Below, piece after piece: positions 50,400 through 59,217 of a stretch of 64,000 bases of DNA (position 1 is its first letter; each line of letters opens with the position of its first letter). The notes under the pieces were generated by a model that was not told the DNA's origin, made no database searches, and saw only the letters and a list, made by a program, of their open reading frames with translations. The translations under genes were made by a program, and so were the position numbers. The DNA lies in the NCBI RefSeq assembly GCF_022828325.1, contig NZ_JAJQJS010000004.1, forward strand, positions 62,001-126,000. Reading direction: 5' to 3'. Source of the DNA: Candidatus Nanosynbacter sp. TM7-076. Its GTDB lineage: Bacteria > Patescibacteriota > Saccharimonadia > Saccharimonadales > Saccharimonadaceae.

Positions 50400-51926
50400 C
50401 TAGCCCTTATACATAGCGTGATTTTTTATCCAGCCGCCGCCCTTTCGTATCAATTGATTATTCAGCTGCCCGTCTTCTAGCAATTTATCTTTAACTGTAG
50501 CATAAATTGGCAAAGTGAACGAGAATACCGAGCCTTCGTTTTCGCGGGATCGAGCGATTATCGAGCCACCGTGAGATTCGACAAAAGCTTTGCAGATGTA
50601 AAGCCCGATTCCCGTCCCAGCCACAGCCTCGCGTGATCGGTGTGATCGATAGAACTTGTGGAACAAATTGTCCACGACGTTCGCCGGCATCCCAATTCCA
50701 TTATCGGCGACGGACACTTCCACGAAGTCGCCTTTTTTCTCTGCGGAAACGGTTACGGACCCGCCCTCAAAACTGTATTTGATGGCATTGTCAATTAGAT
50801 TACCAATCACTTCCCCGATGCTTCCGTGGTCAGCGGCTACGGTTGGGAGGTCGTCTGGAATATTTACGCTGAGCATTCTGTGTTGAGTCGAGGCGCGAAG
50901 CTGCATATCATCAGCAATCGAGGCGTAAATATTAGCGACAGTGTCTTCCAACAGATAAACCTTCAAGTGGTGCCTATCATATCTAGCGACGTTAAGAATA
51001 TTGTCGATGTAGCTAGACAAGCGATTGGACGAAACGACCAACCTATCAAGAAGTTGCCTTTCATCGCCCTGCAAGCGTCCAGCAAACTCTTCATTGATAA
51101 TGTCCAGATATCCACGAATAACTGTAATCGGTCCGCGAAGTTCGTGGGCGGCAAATGAGATGAAATTGAGGTCCTCTTCTTCTGGCAAATATCCTTCAGA
51201 CTTGTCGATAAGAAAAATGACAGTTTCGGCGGCGGCGCCTTTCTCGAATGAAACCACGATATCAAAAATCCGCGTTTTTTGGATGATGTCAGGGTCTGTG
51301 CTAATGCGCTGCCAACGGCGCTCAGCTTTAATTTTCTCATTGGAGATTTCGTGAAGCCAATCGGAAATGCTCGGTTCGTTTAGAAAATCAAGCGCCAGAA
51401 AATCCTCGCCTTTTGCGTTCCTGGAAATCGGGGCGGCGGAATTGGCGAAGATAATCTTCTGATTGGAATTAAGAATTACTACGCCGGTGCTGGCTTGATT
51501 TAGGGCCTGAGTGAGCGGGATTTTTGGCTTGTCGTTGTCGCTAGTTGGTTTTTGCTCTGGCTGATAATCGCCATAAATTGCCTGAAGCGCCGTCTTAAAT
51601 CCAGTTTTTTCGTAGCGTTTATCGTTAGGATTTGGCGGAGTGTCGGTGGTTGGTTCGCCAATTTTATGAGAAAGTGCCGCCAGAATTTTATTAAGCGGAG
51701 CGGTGATAATTTTAACGATAGAAATTGAAAATAGGATTTGCAAGATGGCGGTAATTAAAATGATAATCCAAAAATTTATCTGGAATATAGAAATTGCCGT
51801 GAAGTGGAGTGTAATTCCCAGTCCTAATATGATGCAGGCGCTCGCTGACAATAGGACTAATATGACTTTTCGGTAATAATATTGTTTGTACTCGCGCAAG
51901 GTTTTAGATGCTGGATCTATTGCCAT
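50400..51926 (-). CDS. Membrane sensor histidine kinase
   Basis: A 508-aa protein: two N-terminal membrane segments (residues 20-45 and 51-72), a PAS-like region (QASTGVVILNSNQKIIFANS, about 145-240), HisKA with His261 in SFAAHELRGPITVIRGYL, and HATPase with NLIDNAIKY, DNGIGMP and GTGIGLYICKAF. ATG 51926 overlaps the end of the DUF3048 gene by 10 nt and has an AGGGGAAG SD; an in-frame TTG at 51965 is less likely. The partner is the receiver at 50011. Confidence 0.92.
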   Translation of the reverse strand: MAIDPASKTLREYKQYYYRKVILVLLSASACIILGLGITLHFTAISIFQINFWIIILITAILQILFSISIVKIITAPLNKILAALSHKIGEPTTDTPPNPNDKRYEKTGFKTALQAIYGDYQPEQKPTSDNDKPKIPLTQALNQASTGVVILNSNQKIIFANSAAPISRNAKGEDFLALDFLNEPSISDWLHEISNEKIKAERRWQRISTDPDIIQKTRIFDIVVSFEKGAAAETVIFLIDKSEGYLPEEEDLNFISFAAHELRGPITVIRGYLDIINEEFAGRLQGDERQLLDRLVVSSNRLSSYIDNILNVARYDRHHLKVYLLEDTVANIYASIADDMQLRASTQHRMLSVNIPDDLPTVAADHGSIGEVIGNLIDNAIKYSFEGGSVTVSAEKKGDFVEVSVADNGIGMPANVVDNLFHKFYRSHRSREAVAGTGIGLYICKAFVESHGGSIIARSRENEGSVFSFTLPIYATVKDKLLEDGQLNNQLIRKGGGWIKNHAMYKG

Positions 51927-53023
51927 GAAACACTTCCCCTTCCTGGCGTGAAGGCTGCAATCCATGTTTGTCCACGATTTAAGGCAATGTCTTTTCCAGA
52001 TTCGTCTGTCAATTTAAGCGGCGAATTTATGTCCGCTTTTGACCAAGTGGCAGTGGCGACTGTGCCGTTTTGGAAAATGTAAGCTTTGCCGGATCCTGTC
52101 GTTTTGACGTCTTCGTAGCCATCGTAATTTTGAGCCCGAGCTTCAACGCCCACTTCCATAGCCACAACGGTATTTGGGGCAATTTGCCCATCTTCCCTAT
52201 CGGCATGTGGCGCGCCAGCCATGCTCCTGAGGTAAGAATTCGACGCCTTGTCGTAAGCGTATGAGGTATTGTAGAGTGAGCCGCTGAGGTTTATGCTTAC
52301 AGATGTGGCGTTTGGTGATTCGACTGGCTTGCCGTCTGCTCGCGCGAAGCTGGTGAATTTGGAATTGTTATAGCCTTTTGCGCTGTTCAATTGGTCAAGC
52401 TTCTCTCCTGAGGTGTAGACGTTGTGCGGCGCGTAGCGGTCGCGAGATCGCCAATATGATCCGTCGTTAAAGAACTGGTCGATGTCGCGATAATTGCCGT
52501 TTCTGAATTGAGATAAAGCGTTGGGGCTTCCGCCAACGTGCGCTATTGATGCTTGATACGGCGCCGCCCAGCTCAAATAGTATAATCTTAAGCTTCGAAC
52601 TGGACCAATTAGCGCCGGCTTTTCTCCCTGGTACAGAGCCAAAAACCTAGTAATTCCGCCTTCCGCTACAGCTTCATAAACCACGCCAGCTTTCTTCAGT
52701 CCTGACTGCGGTCTGGCGGCTGGACTATTCTCGATCATCACGCCAGTTACAGGCAACTTCGCGGCGGCTTCGCTCGCGATTTCCATTCCAGTCAATGGCG
52801 AATAAAACTTCTTCGGCGCGGGTTTTTTAGTTGGCAATTTCAGTTCCACGCTAGCGGTCTGCTCGTATTTTATGGAGTGAATTGCAATTATGAAAACTCC
52901 AGCAATAACCATCGCGCTCACCACGAGCACAATCGCCAGAATATGCTTTTTTACCCATTCTTTGAACGACTCCCAGCGAGCGTTCTTTTTTTGTCCTGAT
53001 TTATCTATTTTTTCAACATTCAT
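51917..53023 (-). CDS. DUF3048-domain membrane-anchored protein (YerB-like)
   Basis: A 368-aa protein: one N-terminal membrane segment (residues 30-50), then an extracytoplasmic domain with YSPLTGMEI, VMIENSPAARPQSGLKKAGVVYEAVAEGG (in part), RSLRLYYLSWA and PHNVYTS, typical of DUF3048. Function unknown; B. subtilis YerB is the best known relative. Its operon with a two-component system suggests an envelope role. A -10 TATACT lies 12 nt before the ATG. Confidence 0.85.
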   Translation of the reverse strand: MNVEKIDKSGQKKNARWESFKEWVKKHILAIVLVVSAMVIAGVFIIAIHSIKYEQTASVELKLPTKKPAPKKFYSPLTGMEIASEAAAKLPVTGVMIENSPAARPQSGLKKAGVVYEAVAEGGITRFLALYQGEKPALIGPVRSLRLYYLSWAAPYQASIAHVGGSPNALSQFRNGNYRDIDQFFNDGSYWRSRDRYAPHNVYTSGEKLDQLNSAKGYNNSKFTSFARADGKPVESPNATSVSINLSGSLYNTSYAYDKASNSYLRSMAGAPHADREDGQIAPNTVVAMEVGVEARAQNYDGYEDVKTTGSGKAYIFQNGTVATATWSKADINSPLKLTDESGKDIALNRGQTWIAAFTPGRGSVSWQ

Positions 53024-53061
53024 GCTTATGCTTAGTATAGCATTTTCGGCGCACGAATAAA

Positions 53062-54507
53062 CTATTTTTGTAGATAATTATCGATTCTTTGCAGAGTTTT
53101 TTTCTTGCCAATTAGCGCCAGTGTGTCGTTAAGCTGCGGACTAAACGGCGCCCACGTTGTCACAATTCTCACCAGACTAAACAAAATCCCCGGCTTCTGC
53201 CCTGTCGTTTCTAGTAATTGGTTAAGGCAATTCTGAATTGTTTCTGGCGTCCAATCTGTAATTTTCTCGAATTCTTGGCGCGCAATTGTCAGTAAATCTC
53301 GTCGTTCGTCGTCGGTCAATTTGCGAAGTTGCTTGTTTCCGTCAATTAATTCTGTGTCAATTTCAGGCTCGACGAAGAAATAGCTTGTTAATTTTGGCAA
53401 ATCTTGCAGTGTCTTTAAGCGATCTTGCGCCAATTCCAGAACGCGCTTTTTATACGATTCGTCGGCGTTTTTGGCTTCTTCACCCCAGAACGGTTGGCAG
53501 CGAGAATAAAGATCGTCCAGGCTAAGCGATCGGATCCATTGACCATTCAGCCAAATGAGTCGCTGTTCGTCAAATCTCGCGCCAGATTTTTGAACGCGGT
53601 CGAGTGAGAACTTTTCAATCAGTTCGGCTTTACTGAAAATTTCCTGCTCCGTGCCGTCATTCCAGCCAAGTTGCGCTAAGAAATTAAGCATCGCTTCTGG
53701 CAAAATTCCCTCTGATCGATATTCGGTTACGCTTTTAGCGCCGTCACGCTTGCCAAGTTTTTTATTTCCCGATGGTGCCATAATGTGTGGCACGTGCGCC
53801 AGAATCGGCGGCGTAATTTTAAGCGCTTCGTAAAGCGAGAGATATTTAGGCGTACTGGCAATATATTCCGAGCCACGAATCACGTGCGTGACTTGCATTT
53901 CGAAATCGTCAATGATGTGCGCAAAATTGTAAGTTGGTAGTCCGTCCGCTTTGATCAGAATGAAATCATCCAAAGCTTCTGGGCCAGCCGACAACTCGCC
54001 CATAACGGCGTCCTTCCAAGAATATCGCTTAATTTCCGGAACTTTGAAGCGCAGCGGCATTCCAAGTCGCCACTCTGGCGGATTTTCTGGACGATGGTCG
54101 CGATATAAAAATGCTCGTTTTTCAGCCTTGGCTTTGTCGCGGAAAACTTGCACTTCTTCAGGCGTGTACGGATCGGCGTAAGCTAGCCCTTCGCTAATCA
54201 TTTTCTTTGCCCACTTTATGTAAATGTCGCGGCGATCTGTTTGGTGATATGGACCAAAATTGCCAGACTCTTCTTTTGGATTGTTAAGAATTGGTCCTTC
54301 ATCCCAATTTAGCCCTAGCCAATTTAAGGTTTCCAGAATCATTTCTTCCGCGCCTTCGACGAACCGAGCTTGGTCTGTATCTTCAATGCGTAAGATGAAA
54401 TCTCCCTGATGTGCTCTGGCAACAAGGTATGTGTATAGCGCGGTGCGAACGTTGCCTAAGTGAATATAGCCAGTCGGACTTGGCGCAAAACGAGTTCTAA
54501 TAGTCAT
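53062..54507 (-). CDS. gltX: Glutamyl-tRNA synthetase
   Basis: A 481-aa class I synthetase. RFAPSPTGYIHLGNVRTALY contains the HIGH-type motif (HLGN). The KMSKS-type motif reads KKLGKRDG, with Gly where Ser is usual (KLSKR). RIEDTDQARF and LPTYNFAHIIDD follow the family. Because Saccharibacteria usually lack GlnRS, it may also charge tRNA-Gln (inference). The ATG is 7 nt after TGC-TATAAT on the minus strand. Confidence 0.95.
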   Translation of the reverse strand: MTIRTRFAPSPTGYIHLGNVRTALYTYLVARAHQGDFILRIEDTDQARFVEGAEEMILETLNWLGLNWDEGPILNNPKEESGNFGPYHQTDRRDIYIKWAKKMISEGLAYADPYTPEEVQVFRDKAKAEKRAFLYRDHRPENPPEWRLGMPLRFKVPEIKRYSWKDAVMGELSAGPEALDDFILIKADGLPTYNFAHIIDDFEMQVTHVIRGSEYIASTPKYLSLYEALKITPPILAHVPHIMAPSGNKKLGKRDGAKSVTEYRSEGILPEAMLNFLAQLGWNDGTEQEIFSKAELIEKFSLDRVQKSGARFDEQRLIWLNGQWIRSLSLDDLYSRCQPFWGEEAKNADESYKKRVLELAQDRLKTLQDLPKLTSYFFVEPEIDTELIDGNKQLRKLTDDERRDLLTIARQEFEKITDWTPETIQNCLNQLLETTGQKPGILFSLVRIVTTWAPFSPQLNDTLALIGKKKTLQRIDNYLQK

Positions 54508-54536
54508 GAGTAAATTATAGCACGTTATCTGATGAG

Positions 54537-55559
54537 TTACAGACTAGTGGCAATTTTTTCAATTTGGCTACTTGAGAGGTTTGCGTCGCCGCTGATTTGA
54601 TATAGGATTCCGCCGTTTACCCAAGCCGCTTCTTTCCCGCCACTGTAAATTGTCAATCCGTCAATCATCGTGGTGTTTGGATTCTTGTGCTTTTCAGAGA
54701 AGAATTCTTTCACTGCTGACGAATTCCAGCCGCTTTTTTGCTGAGTTATGGTGTACCCTGAGCTTCCGTCGGCGTAGGCATATTTCATAGAGACTTCGCC
54801 TGATTTGAATTTGATAGGGCCGTTTAGGGCGTAGCCGTCTGGCTTGTAACCTGGGTATTTGGCATCAATTCCTGATTGAACGGCTGCCATTTTTATGGAG
54901 ATATTTGGCATACTCAGGTATGTTAAATAGCCACCGAGTAGCATCACTGCAAATCCAACAGAAAACGTATTCAACCAACGTAATGCACCGCCCTTTTTCT
55001 GGCGTCGACGTGCTTTTTTATTGCTGATAATCTCATTCGACAAAGCTTTCTCAATTGCTTCGTTTTTCAATTGATGAGCGGTTTTTGCGACTGGCTTTTC
55101 TATTTTTTGCGGAGCGACGGCGACAAGCGGATTATTATTCATGGCCAGAGGCTGGCGTTCTTTTCGCAATTTAGTATCCACACTAAGAGGTCTTTGTTGA
55201 GCGCGACGAGTAACGGGGTGAGTTTCGGCTGGGCGGTTAATTGCAATTTTCTGAGGAGCTGGCTTGCTGACAATTGGCGTAGAAAACTTCTTCACGGCGA
55301 CATGTTGCTTCACGTCGACGCGAGCTTTCTGGGGTTTGGCGGCCAATGGCGTGCGCTGCGGCATTTTAACGTGCCGACGATTCAATGTGCTGGATTTCTG
55401 AACGTGTGCGGCGTGAATATTTGACACAGATGTGCCGCGCCTACTGATTGATTGTTCTTTTTCTATTTCAGATTTTTCAATCTTAATATCATCCATCACC
55501 ATTCCGGTAATGGTATTGTAAGCTCGTCCATTGATAACTACGTAGTTTTTACTTGCCAT
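54537..55559 (-). CDS. Membrane-anchored hypothetical protein with basic N-terminus
   Basis: A 340-aa protein. Residues 1-190 are basic and low-complexity (Lys, Arg, Pro, Gln), then one membrane segment (FSVGFAVMLLGGYLTYLSM), then an extracytoplasmic domain of 120 residues (KFKSGEVSMKYAYADGSSGY, TTMIDGLTIYSGGKEAAWVNGG) that recalls DUF4367. Function unknown. A leader with an SD (AGGGGGA) follows a TATAAT box. Confidence 0.65.
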   Translation of the reverse strand: MASKNYVVINGRAYNTITGMVMDDIKIEKSEIEKEQSISRRGTSVSNIHAAHVQKSSTLNRRHVKMPQRTPLAAKPQKARVDVKQHVAVKKFSTPIVSKPAPQKIAINRPAETHPVTRRAQQRPLSVDTKLRKERQPLAMNNNPLVAVAPQKIEKPVAKTAHQLKNEAIEKALSNEIISNKKARRRQKKGGALRWLNTFSVGFAVMLLGGYLTYLSMPNISIKMAAVQSGIDAKYPGYKPDGYALNGPIKFKSGEVSMKYAYADGSSGYTITQQKSGWNSSAVKEFFSEKHKNPNTTMIDGLTIYSGGKEAAWVNGGILYQISGDANLSSSQIEKIATSL

Positions 55560-55648
55560 TAATCCCCCTAATGTTTATTCCTATATATTATAGTACAAAT
55601 CGCCTAAGGTTTTTTCAAGTGTAAAAATATGTTATAATTTTCGTAATT

Positions 55649-57145
55649 ATGTACCAGAAAAAGAATCGCACTAAAGAGCTCGCGCGGCGGACCTTTGTGT
55701 ACACGCTGATGACATTATCACTTATAATTCTTCTTACGTTTTTGACGTTTAGGATGCTCGGCTATACGTTTGATCCAAACACGAAAGAATTGCAACAAAC
55801 TGGACTTGTCCAATACGAATCACATCCTGGCGGAGCGCTGGTTTATGTTGACGATATGGAGCTGCGCCGCACTCCGACGAAAAGCACCGTTCTTCCTGGC
55901 AAGCACACTTTTTCGATGAAATTGGATAAATACGAACCGTGGCAAAAAACGCTAAATATCAAATCTGATACTGTTACGAATTTGAATTACGCCAGATTGA
56001 TTCCGACAAAACGCGAAACTACCGAAGTAAAAACGTTCGACTCATTACAATCCGTTTCTCTGTCGCCAGCTGGTAATTTCTTGATGGGATTTGGTGTTAA
56101 AGATAAAACTCCGATTTTGACAATTGGCGATATTCGCGACACAAACAAAGATAAGGAAAAGTTCACGGAACATGCATTAAGCACAAGCGTTCTGTCTGGC
56201 TATTCCCTGTCTTCTGACAATCATACGTTTACCGTGTCGGAGTGGGACCGCGATTCTCGTTATGCGCTAGTGAAACATTCGTATCCAGCGGAAAATAATA
56301 CTACTAACGTGCAGTGGTTGGTTTTTGATAGAGAAAATCCAGAGAAAATTACCGACGTAACGGCGATGACCGGTTTTGGAATTAAGCAAATTGGCTTTGC
56401 GGGAACTGGCGCGCACACGGTTTACACTTTGCAGGAAACTGGCGAATTGAGGCGAGTTGACCTTGATAGCTCGACAATTTCTAGCCCAATCTTGACTGGC
56501 GTCGAATCTTTCAAGCTTTACGGCGACGACCGTTTGTCCTACGCGGCTGTTGTTGACGGTAAAAAAGTGGCAGGAATTTGGAAACGAGATTGGAAAGAGC
56601 CGTTTGTGATTGGCACTTTTGCTACTGATTCTACCCCAGTAATTCGAATTTCTCGCTATTTCAATAAAGACACGGTGGTTTTGACCGATGGTAAAAATAT
56701 GACAATTTATAGAGGTGAGATTTCAGATTCTAAGGATCGCCAAAAAGAGTTCTTAAAAACAGCAAAGATTATTAAGACTGATAATGCGATTACGAGCGTG
56801 ACGATGGACAATGCTGGGCGATTTATCGTGGCGCAAAGCGGTGCGACATTGCAGACTTATGATTTGGAGCGTAAAGAATTGTCTAGCGCGTTTAATATCG
56901 GTATGGCACAGGAAGTGAAGTGGCTTGACAATTTCTATATTCGTAGCGTTTCTGCGTCGGGAAAAATGGAGATTCGTGAGTTTGACGGCACGAACGCTCA
57001 TACGTTGATAGACGTTAAGCCTGGTTTGGATTCTGTTTTGTCCTCGAATCAGCGATACGTTTACGGATTGACGACCAACGCTTCTGGAAAAATTGTCCTG
57101 AGTAAAATGAATATGGACAATGGTTCGATTGGGTTGTTCAATTAA
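55649..57145 (+). CDS. PEGA-domain membrane-anchored protein
   Basis: A 498-aa protein. One membrane segment near residues 15-36, then a PEGA domain (ESHPGGALVYVDDMELRRTPTKS and LPGKHTFSMKLDKYEPWQKT, about 56-103), followed by a beta-propeller-like repeat region with recurring hydrophobic strands (VSLSPAGNFLMGF, VTMDNAGRFIVAQSG). Probably an envelope protein; partners unknown. ATG 55649 is 10 nt after TATAAT (55633-55638). Confidence 0.8.
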   Translation: MYQKKNRTKELARRTFVYTLMTLSLIILLTFLTFRMLGYTFDPNTKELQQTGLVQYESHPGGALVYVDDMELRRTPTKSTVLPGKHTFSMKLDKYEPWQKTLNIKSDTVTNLNYARLIPTKRETTEVKTFDSLQSVSLSPAGNFLMGFGVKDKTPILTIGDIRDTNKDKEKFTEHALSTSVLSGYSLSSDNHTFTVSEWDRDSRYALVKHSYPAENNTTNVQWLVFDRENPEKITDVTAMTGFGIKQIGFAGTGAHTVYTLQETGELRRVDLDSSTISSPILTGVESFKLYGDDRLSYAAVVDGKKVAGIWKRDWKEPFVIGTFATDSTPVIRISRYFNKDTVVLTDGKNMTIYRGEISDSKDRQKEFLKTAKIIKTDNAITSVTMDNAGRFIVAQSGATLQTYDLERKELSSAFNIGMAQEVKWLDNFYIRSVSASGKMEIREFDGTNAHTLIDVKPGLDSVLSSNQRYVYGLTTNASGKIVLSKMNMDNGSIGLFN

Positions 57146-57153
57146 TAGATAAT

Positions 57154-58557
57154 TTATCGACCGCCGAATAATTTCTCAAGCAAAGTCGGCTCGGGTTTTC
57201 CTGGGATATTTGAGTTGTTGCTTTGCTGCTGATTTGAGCTGGATTCTGACGTCGCAGTGGCTTTGCTTGGGTCTGGGTTGATTTGTTCTGCGAAGATAAG
57301 AAGTCGTTTCTCTGCAGTTCCTAAAGGCACACAGCTTACAAGTGTTAGCATTGGTTTATCCGTGTTAATCTGAACTTTTGAAACTTCGGTCGGCATAACA
57401 ACTTCTGTTGATGTTATTTTATAAGTGTAGCGTTTCCCGTTGTAATTCATGTAAATAATATCGCCCTTGACTAGCTTTTCATTCTGAGCGAAGACGAATT
57501 TATAATCGCCACCAGCAAAAGCGTCGTTGCTGGAGTGCGCGGCAAATACGGCATTTCCGACTTCGCCTGGCACGGCACTAGCGCCAGGAATTGAAAAGTG
57601 AGCTACTCCCTTCTCCATGGCTTTTGATTGCGATTTTGTGTCGCTGGCGGCGCCGTAAATAACTGGCGCGTCAACGTTAATCTTTGGGATGATAATCCTA
57701 GGTTCAGGTCCGACGGTTACGTCAGTGGAGGCGTCAACGATGATGTTTTGTGGGTTAATTGCGCCAGGTGTTGTGTAAGCTGCGACCGCGCCGAAAATAA
57801 CGCGGTTATATTGCAAAAACATGAAGACTAATAGCACCGACAATCCAGCAATCGCCGGAACAAAATGTCGGGATTTTTTCACTTTATTTGCGGAGTCGCG
57901 AACCTTTTGCTGAATCTGACTGCGGAGTTCTTTTATGGCTGCTTTTTGTGGGTCCAGAGGCTCGTCTTCGCTGACTACTGGCGTGACAGTCTGACTTTCC
58001 TTCGTCAATCGAGAAATTTCACGGTTTTTTGCCGCGATGTCGCCCGCGTAGTAACGCTCGTAATACATCTGATAATATTTCTGCCAAGCGCTGTGGTATT
58101 GCTTCCATTGGTCGGCTGAAACTTGAGTGTGAATGGCTGAATTTTGAGTTTGAGCGGTTTGGTTTGCGGGAGCGGAATTGCTAATTTGCGGCTCTGGCTG
58201 AATCTGGGTTTGGGCAATTGGCGCCGTCCGCATAGCGTGATTGACGGTGTCTTTTTTCAGCTCTGGCTGTGGTGCTGTTGGAATTTGCTGAGGTTTGGAT
58301 ATTTGTGCCTTGAGCTGTTCTGACCTGACTTCGGGTTTTGATTGCAATTGAGCGGAAAATGGTTGCGGCTGAGGTTTTTCTGGCGCTGGATTCTGTTCTT
58401 CTGTTCTGGAATAAATAGCGTCAAGTTGCCCACGAATAACATCAGCAGCGGCATTTCGTGAGGCTGCTGAATCGCGAGTTGGCGGCGTGAGAGATCGGCG
58501 CTGATCTGATACCGGCATGCCCACTCGACCGTTTGATTGATCATCCGTCGGATACAT
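57154..58557 (-). CDS. Class D/E-like sortase with long Gln/Pro-rich N-terminus
   Basis: A 467-aa protein. The first 170 residues are low-complexity (Gln, Pro, Ala); then a charged region, one membrane segment (HFVPAIAGLSVLLVFMFLQY, about 231-250) and the sortase domain: IIIPKINVDAPVIYG, catalytic His in FAAHSSND, catalytic Cys in LTLVSCVPLG and Arg in EKRLLIF. It attaches surface proteins or builds pili; no sortase substrate is evident in the window. The ATG is 10 nt after TATAAT on the minus strand. Confidence 0.88.
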   Translation of the reverse strand: MYPTDDQSNGRVGMPVSDQRRSLTPPTRDSAASRNAAADVIRGQLDAIYSRTEEQNPAPEKPQPQPFSAQLQSKPEVRSEQLKAQISKPQQIPTAPQPELKKDTVNHAMRTAPIAQTQIQPEPQISNSAPANQTAQTQNSAIHTQVSADQWKQYHSAWQKYYQMYYERYYAGDIAAKNREISRLTKESQTVTPVVSEDEPLDPQKAAIKELRSQIQQKVRDSANKVKKSRHFVPAIAGLSVLLVFMFLQYNRVIFGAVAAYTTPGAINPQNIIVDASTDVTVGPEPRIIIPKINVDAPVIYGAASDTKSQSKAMEKGVAHFSIPGASAVPGEVGNAVFAAHSSNDAFAGGDYKFVFAQNEKLVKGDIIYMNYNGKRYTYKITSTEVVMPTEVSKVQINTDKPMLTLVSCVPLGTAEKRLLIFAEQINPDPSKATATSESSSNQQQSNNSNIPGKPEPTLLEKLFGGR

Positions 58558-58603
58558 AACTTATTTCATTATACGTCAAATTGATATCAAATAAAAGTCG
58601 TGC

Positions 58604-58632
58604 TTGTGAGAAATCGCTGGTTGTGTTACAAT
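58604..58632 (+). promoter_or_regulatory. tRNA-Leu promoter
   Basis: TTGTGA (58604-58609), 17-nt spacer, TACAAT (58627-58632), 28 nt before the tRNA. Confidence 0.55.
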
Positions 58633-58660
58633 AATACGGTAGCTTGGAGCGTTCTCTTGT

Positions 58661-58747
58661 GCCGCGGTGGCGGAATTGGTAGACGCGCTAGACTCAAAAT
58701 CTGGTGAGCAATAGCTCGTGCCGGTTCAAGTCCGGCCCGCGGTACCA
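58661..58747 (+). tRNA. tRNA-Leu (anticodon CAA)
   Basis: 87 nt with the long variable arm of class II tRNAs. Acceptor GCCGCGG with CCGCGGT (a G1-T72 pair, common in tRNA-Leu), GGCGGAATTGGTAGAC D-arm, anticodon loop CTCAAAA with anticodon CAA, T-arm GCCGG-TTCAAGT-CCGGC, discriminator A and encoded CCA. Confidence 0.97.
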
Positions 58748-58765
58748 GAGGCAGCTTCAGGTGAT

Positions 58766-58792
58766 AATCGTCCATTTTGGGCGATTTTTTTA
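58766..58792 (+). terminator. Terminator of tRNA-Leu
   Basis: AATCGTCC and GGGCGATT form a hairpin with a short loop, followed by TTTTTTTATG. Confidence 0.75.
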
Positions 58793-58804
58793 TGCAAAGA
58801 AAAC

Positions 58805-58868
58805 AGCCCGCAGAAAGGCGCTACCGAGGCTTTGTAGCCTTCCAGGCGAGCTGTCTTCTCTGCGGGCT
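58805..58868. terminator. Large terminator hairpin of glycine-zipper locus B
   Basis: AGCCCGCAGA (58805-58814) pairs with TCTGCGGGCT (58859-58868). Inside are GCTAC/GTAGC and GGCT/AGCC stems. On the minus strand the tail is GTTTTCTTT. The sequence around the arm (AGAAAACAGCCCGC) resembles the locus A element (AGAAAATAGCCCGC). Confidence 0.75.
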
Positions 58869-58870
58869 TT

Positions 58871-59092
58871 TTACGACAGCCCTTTCCCTCCGTTCTCTTT
58901 AGCGTTAAGCAGGAACATAAGGCTAGCGAAGCCTCCGGCCAACGCCCCAATGGGCGCCGCGGAGGACATGTCTGCGGCAAGCAGGAATGCGATTAGCATC
59001 CCAGCTGCCGCTCCGATTGCGGCGGAAAGGGCGACGACCGCCACTAATGCTGTAACCATGATGATTAGAGGTCCAATCTTCACGGCACTCAC
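58871..59092 (-). CDS. Glycine/alanine-rich small hydrophobic protein (locus B)
   Basis: A 73-aa protein (GTG 59092) or 70 aa (GTG 59083, better spaced from the GAGAGGAAG SD near 59094-59102). Two membrane-like segments rich in Ala/Gly (IMVTALVAVVALSAAIGAAAG and MLIAFLLAADM), then SSAAPIGALAGGFASLMFLL and a polar tail. The APIGAxxG motif and the promoter, leader start and terminator match locus A. No known family. Confidence 0.68.
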   Translation of the reverse strand: MSAVKIGPLIIMVTALVAVVALSAAIGAAAGMLIAFLLAADMSSAAPIGALAGGFASLMFLLNAKENGGKGLS

Positions 59093-59170
59093 TTCCTCTC
59101 GAGAAGTGCTTTACTCATAACCAAGGGCTACTTTCACCCTTTGACAAGTCATGGGTGAAAGCTTGATAGT

Positions 59171-59199
59171 ATGATACAACTAATTGTACGTAATGTCAA
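59171..59199 (-). promoter_or_regulatory. Promoter of glycine-zipper locus B
   Basis: Minus strand: TTGACA (59199-59194), 17-nt spacer, TATCAT (59176-59171). The transcript starts near 59163 at AGCTTTCAC, as in locus A. The leader holds a hairpin, CTTTCACCC with GGGTGAAAG (about 59131-59161), that could be regulatory. Confidence 0.75.
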
Positions 59200-59217
59200 G
59201 CGGATATTTATGCGAGG

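Noticed and set aside
59131-59161. Known riboswitch in the locus B leader
   Set aside because: Only a simple hairpin is visible; no aptamer consensus could be matched.
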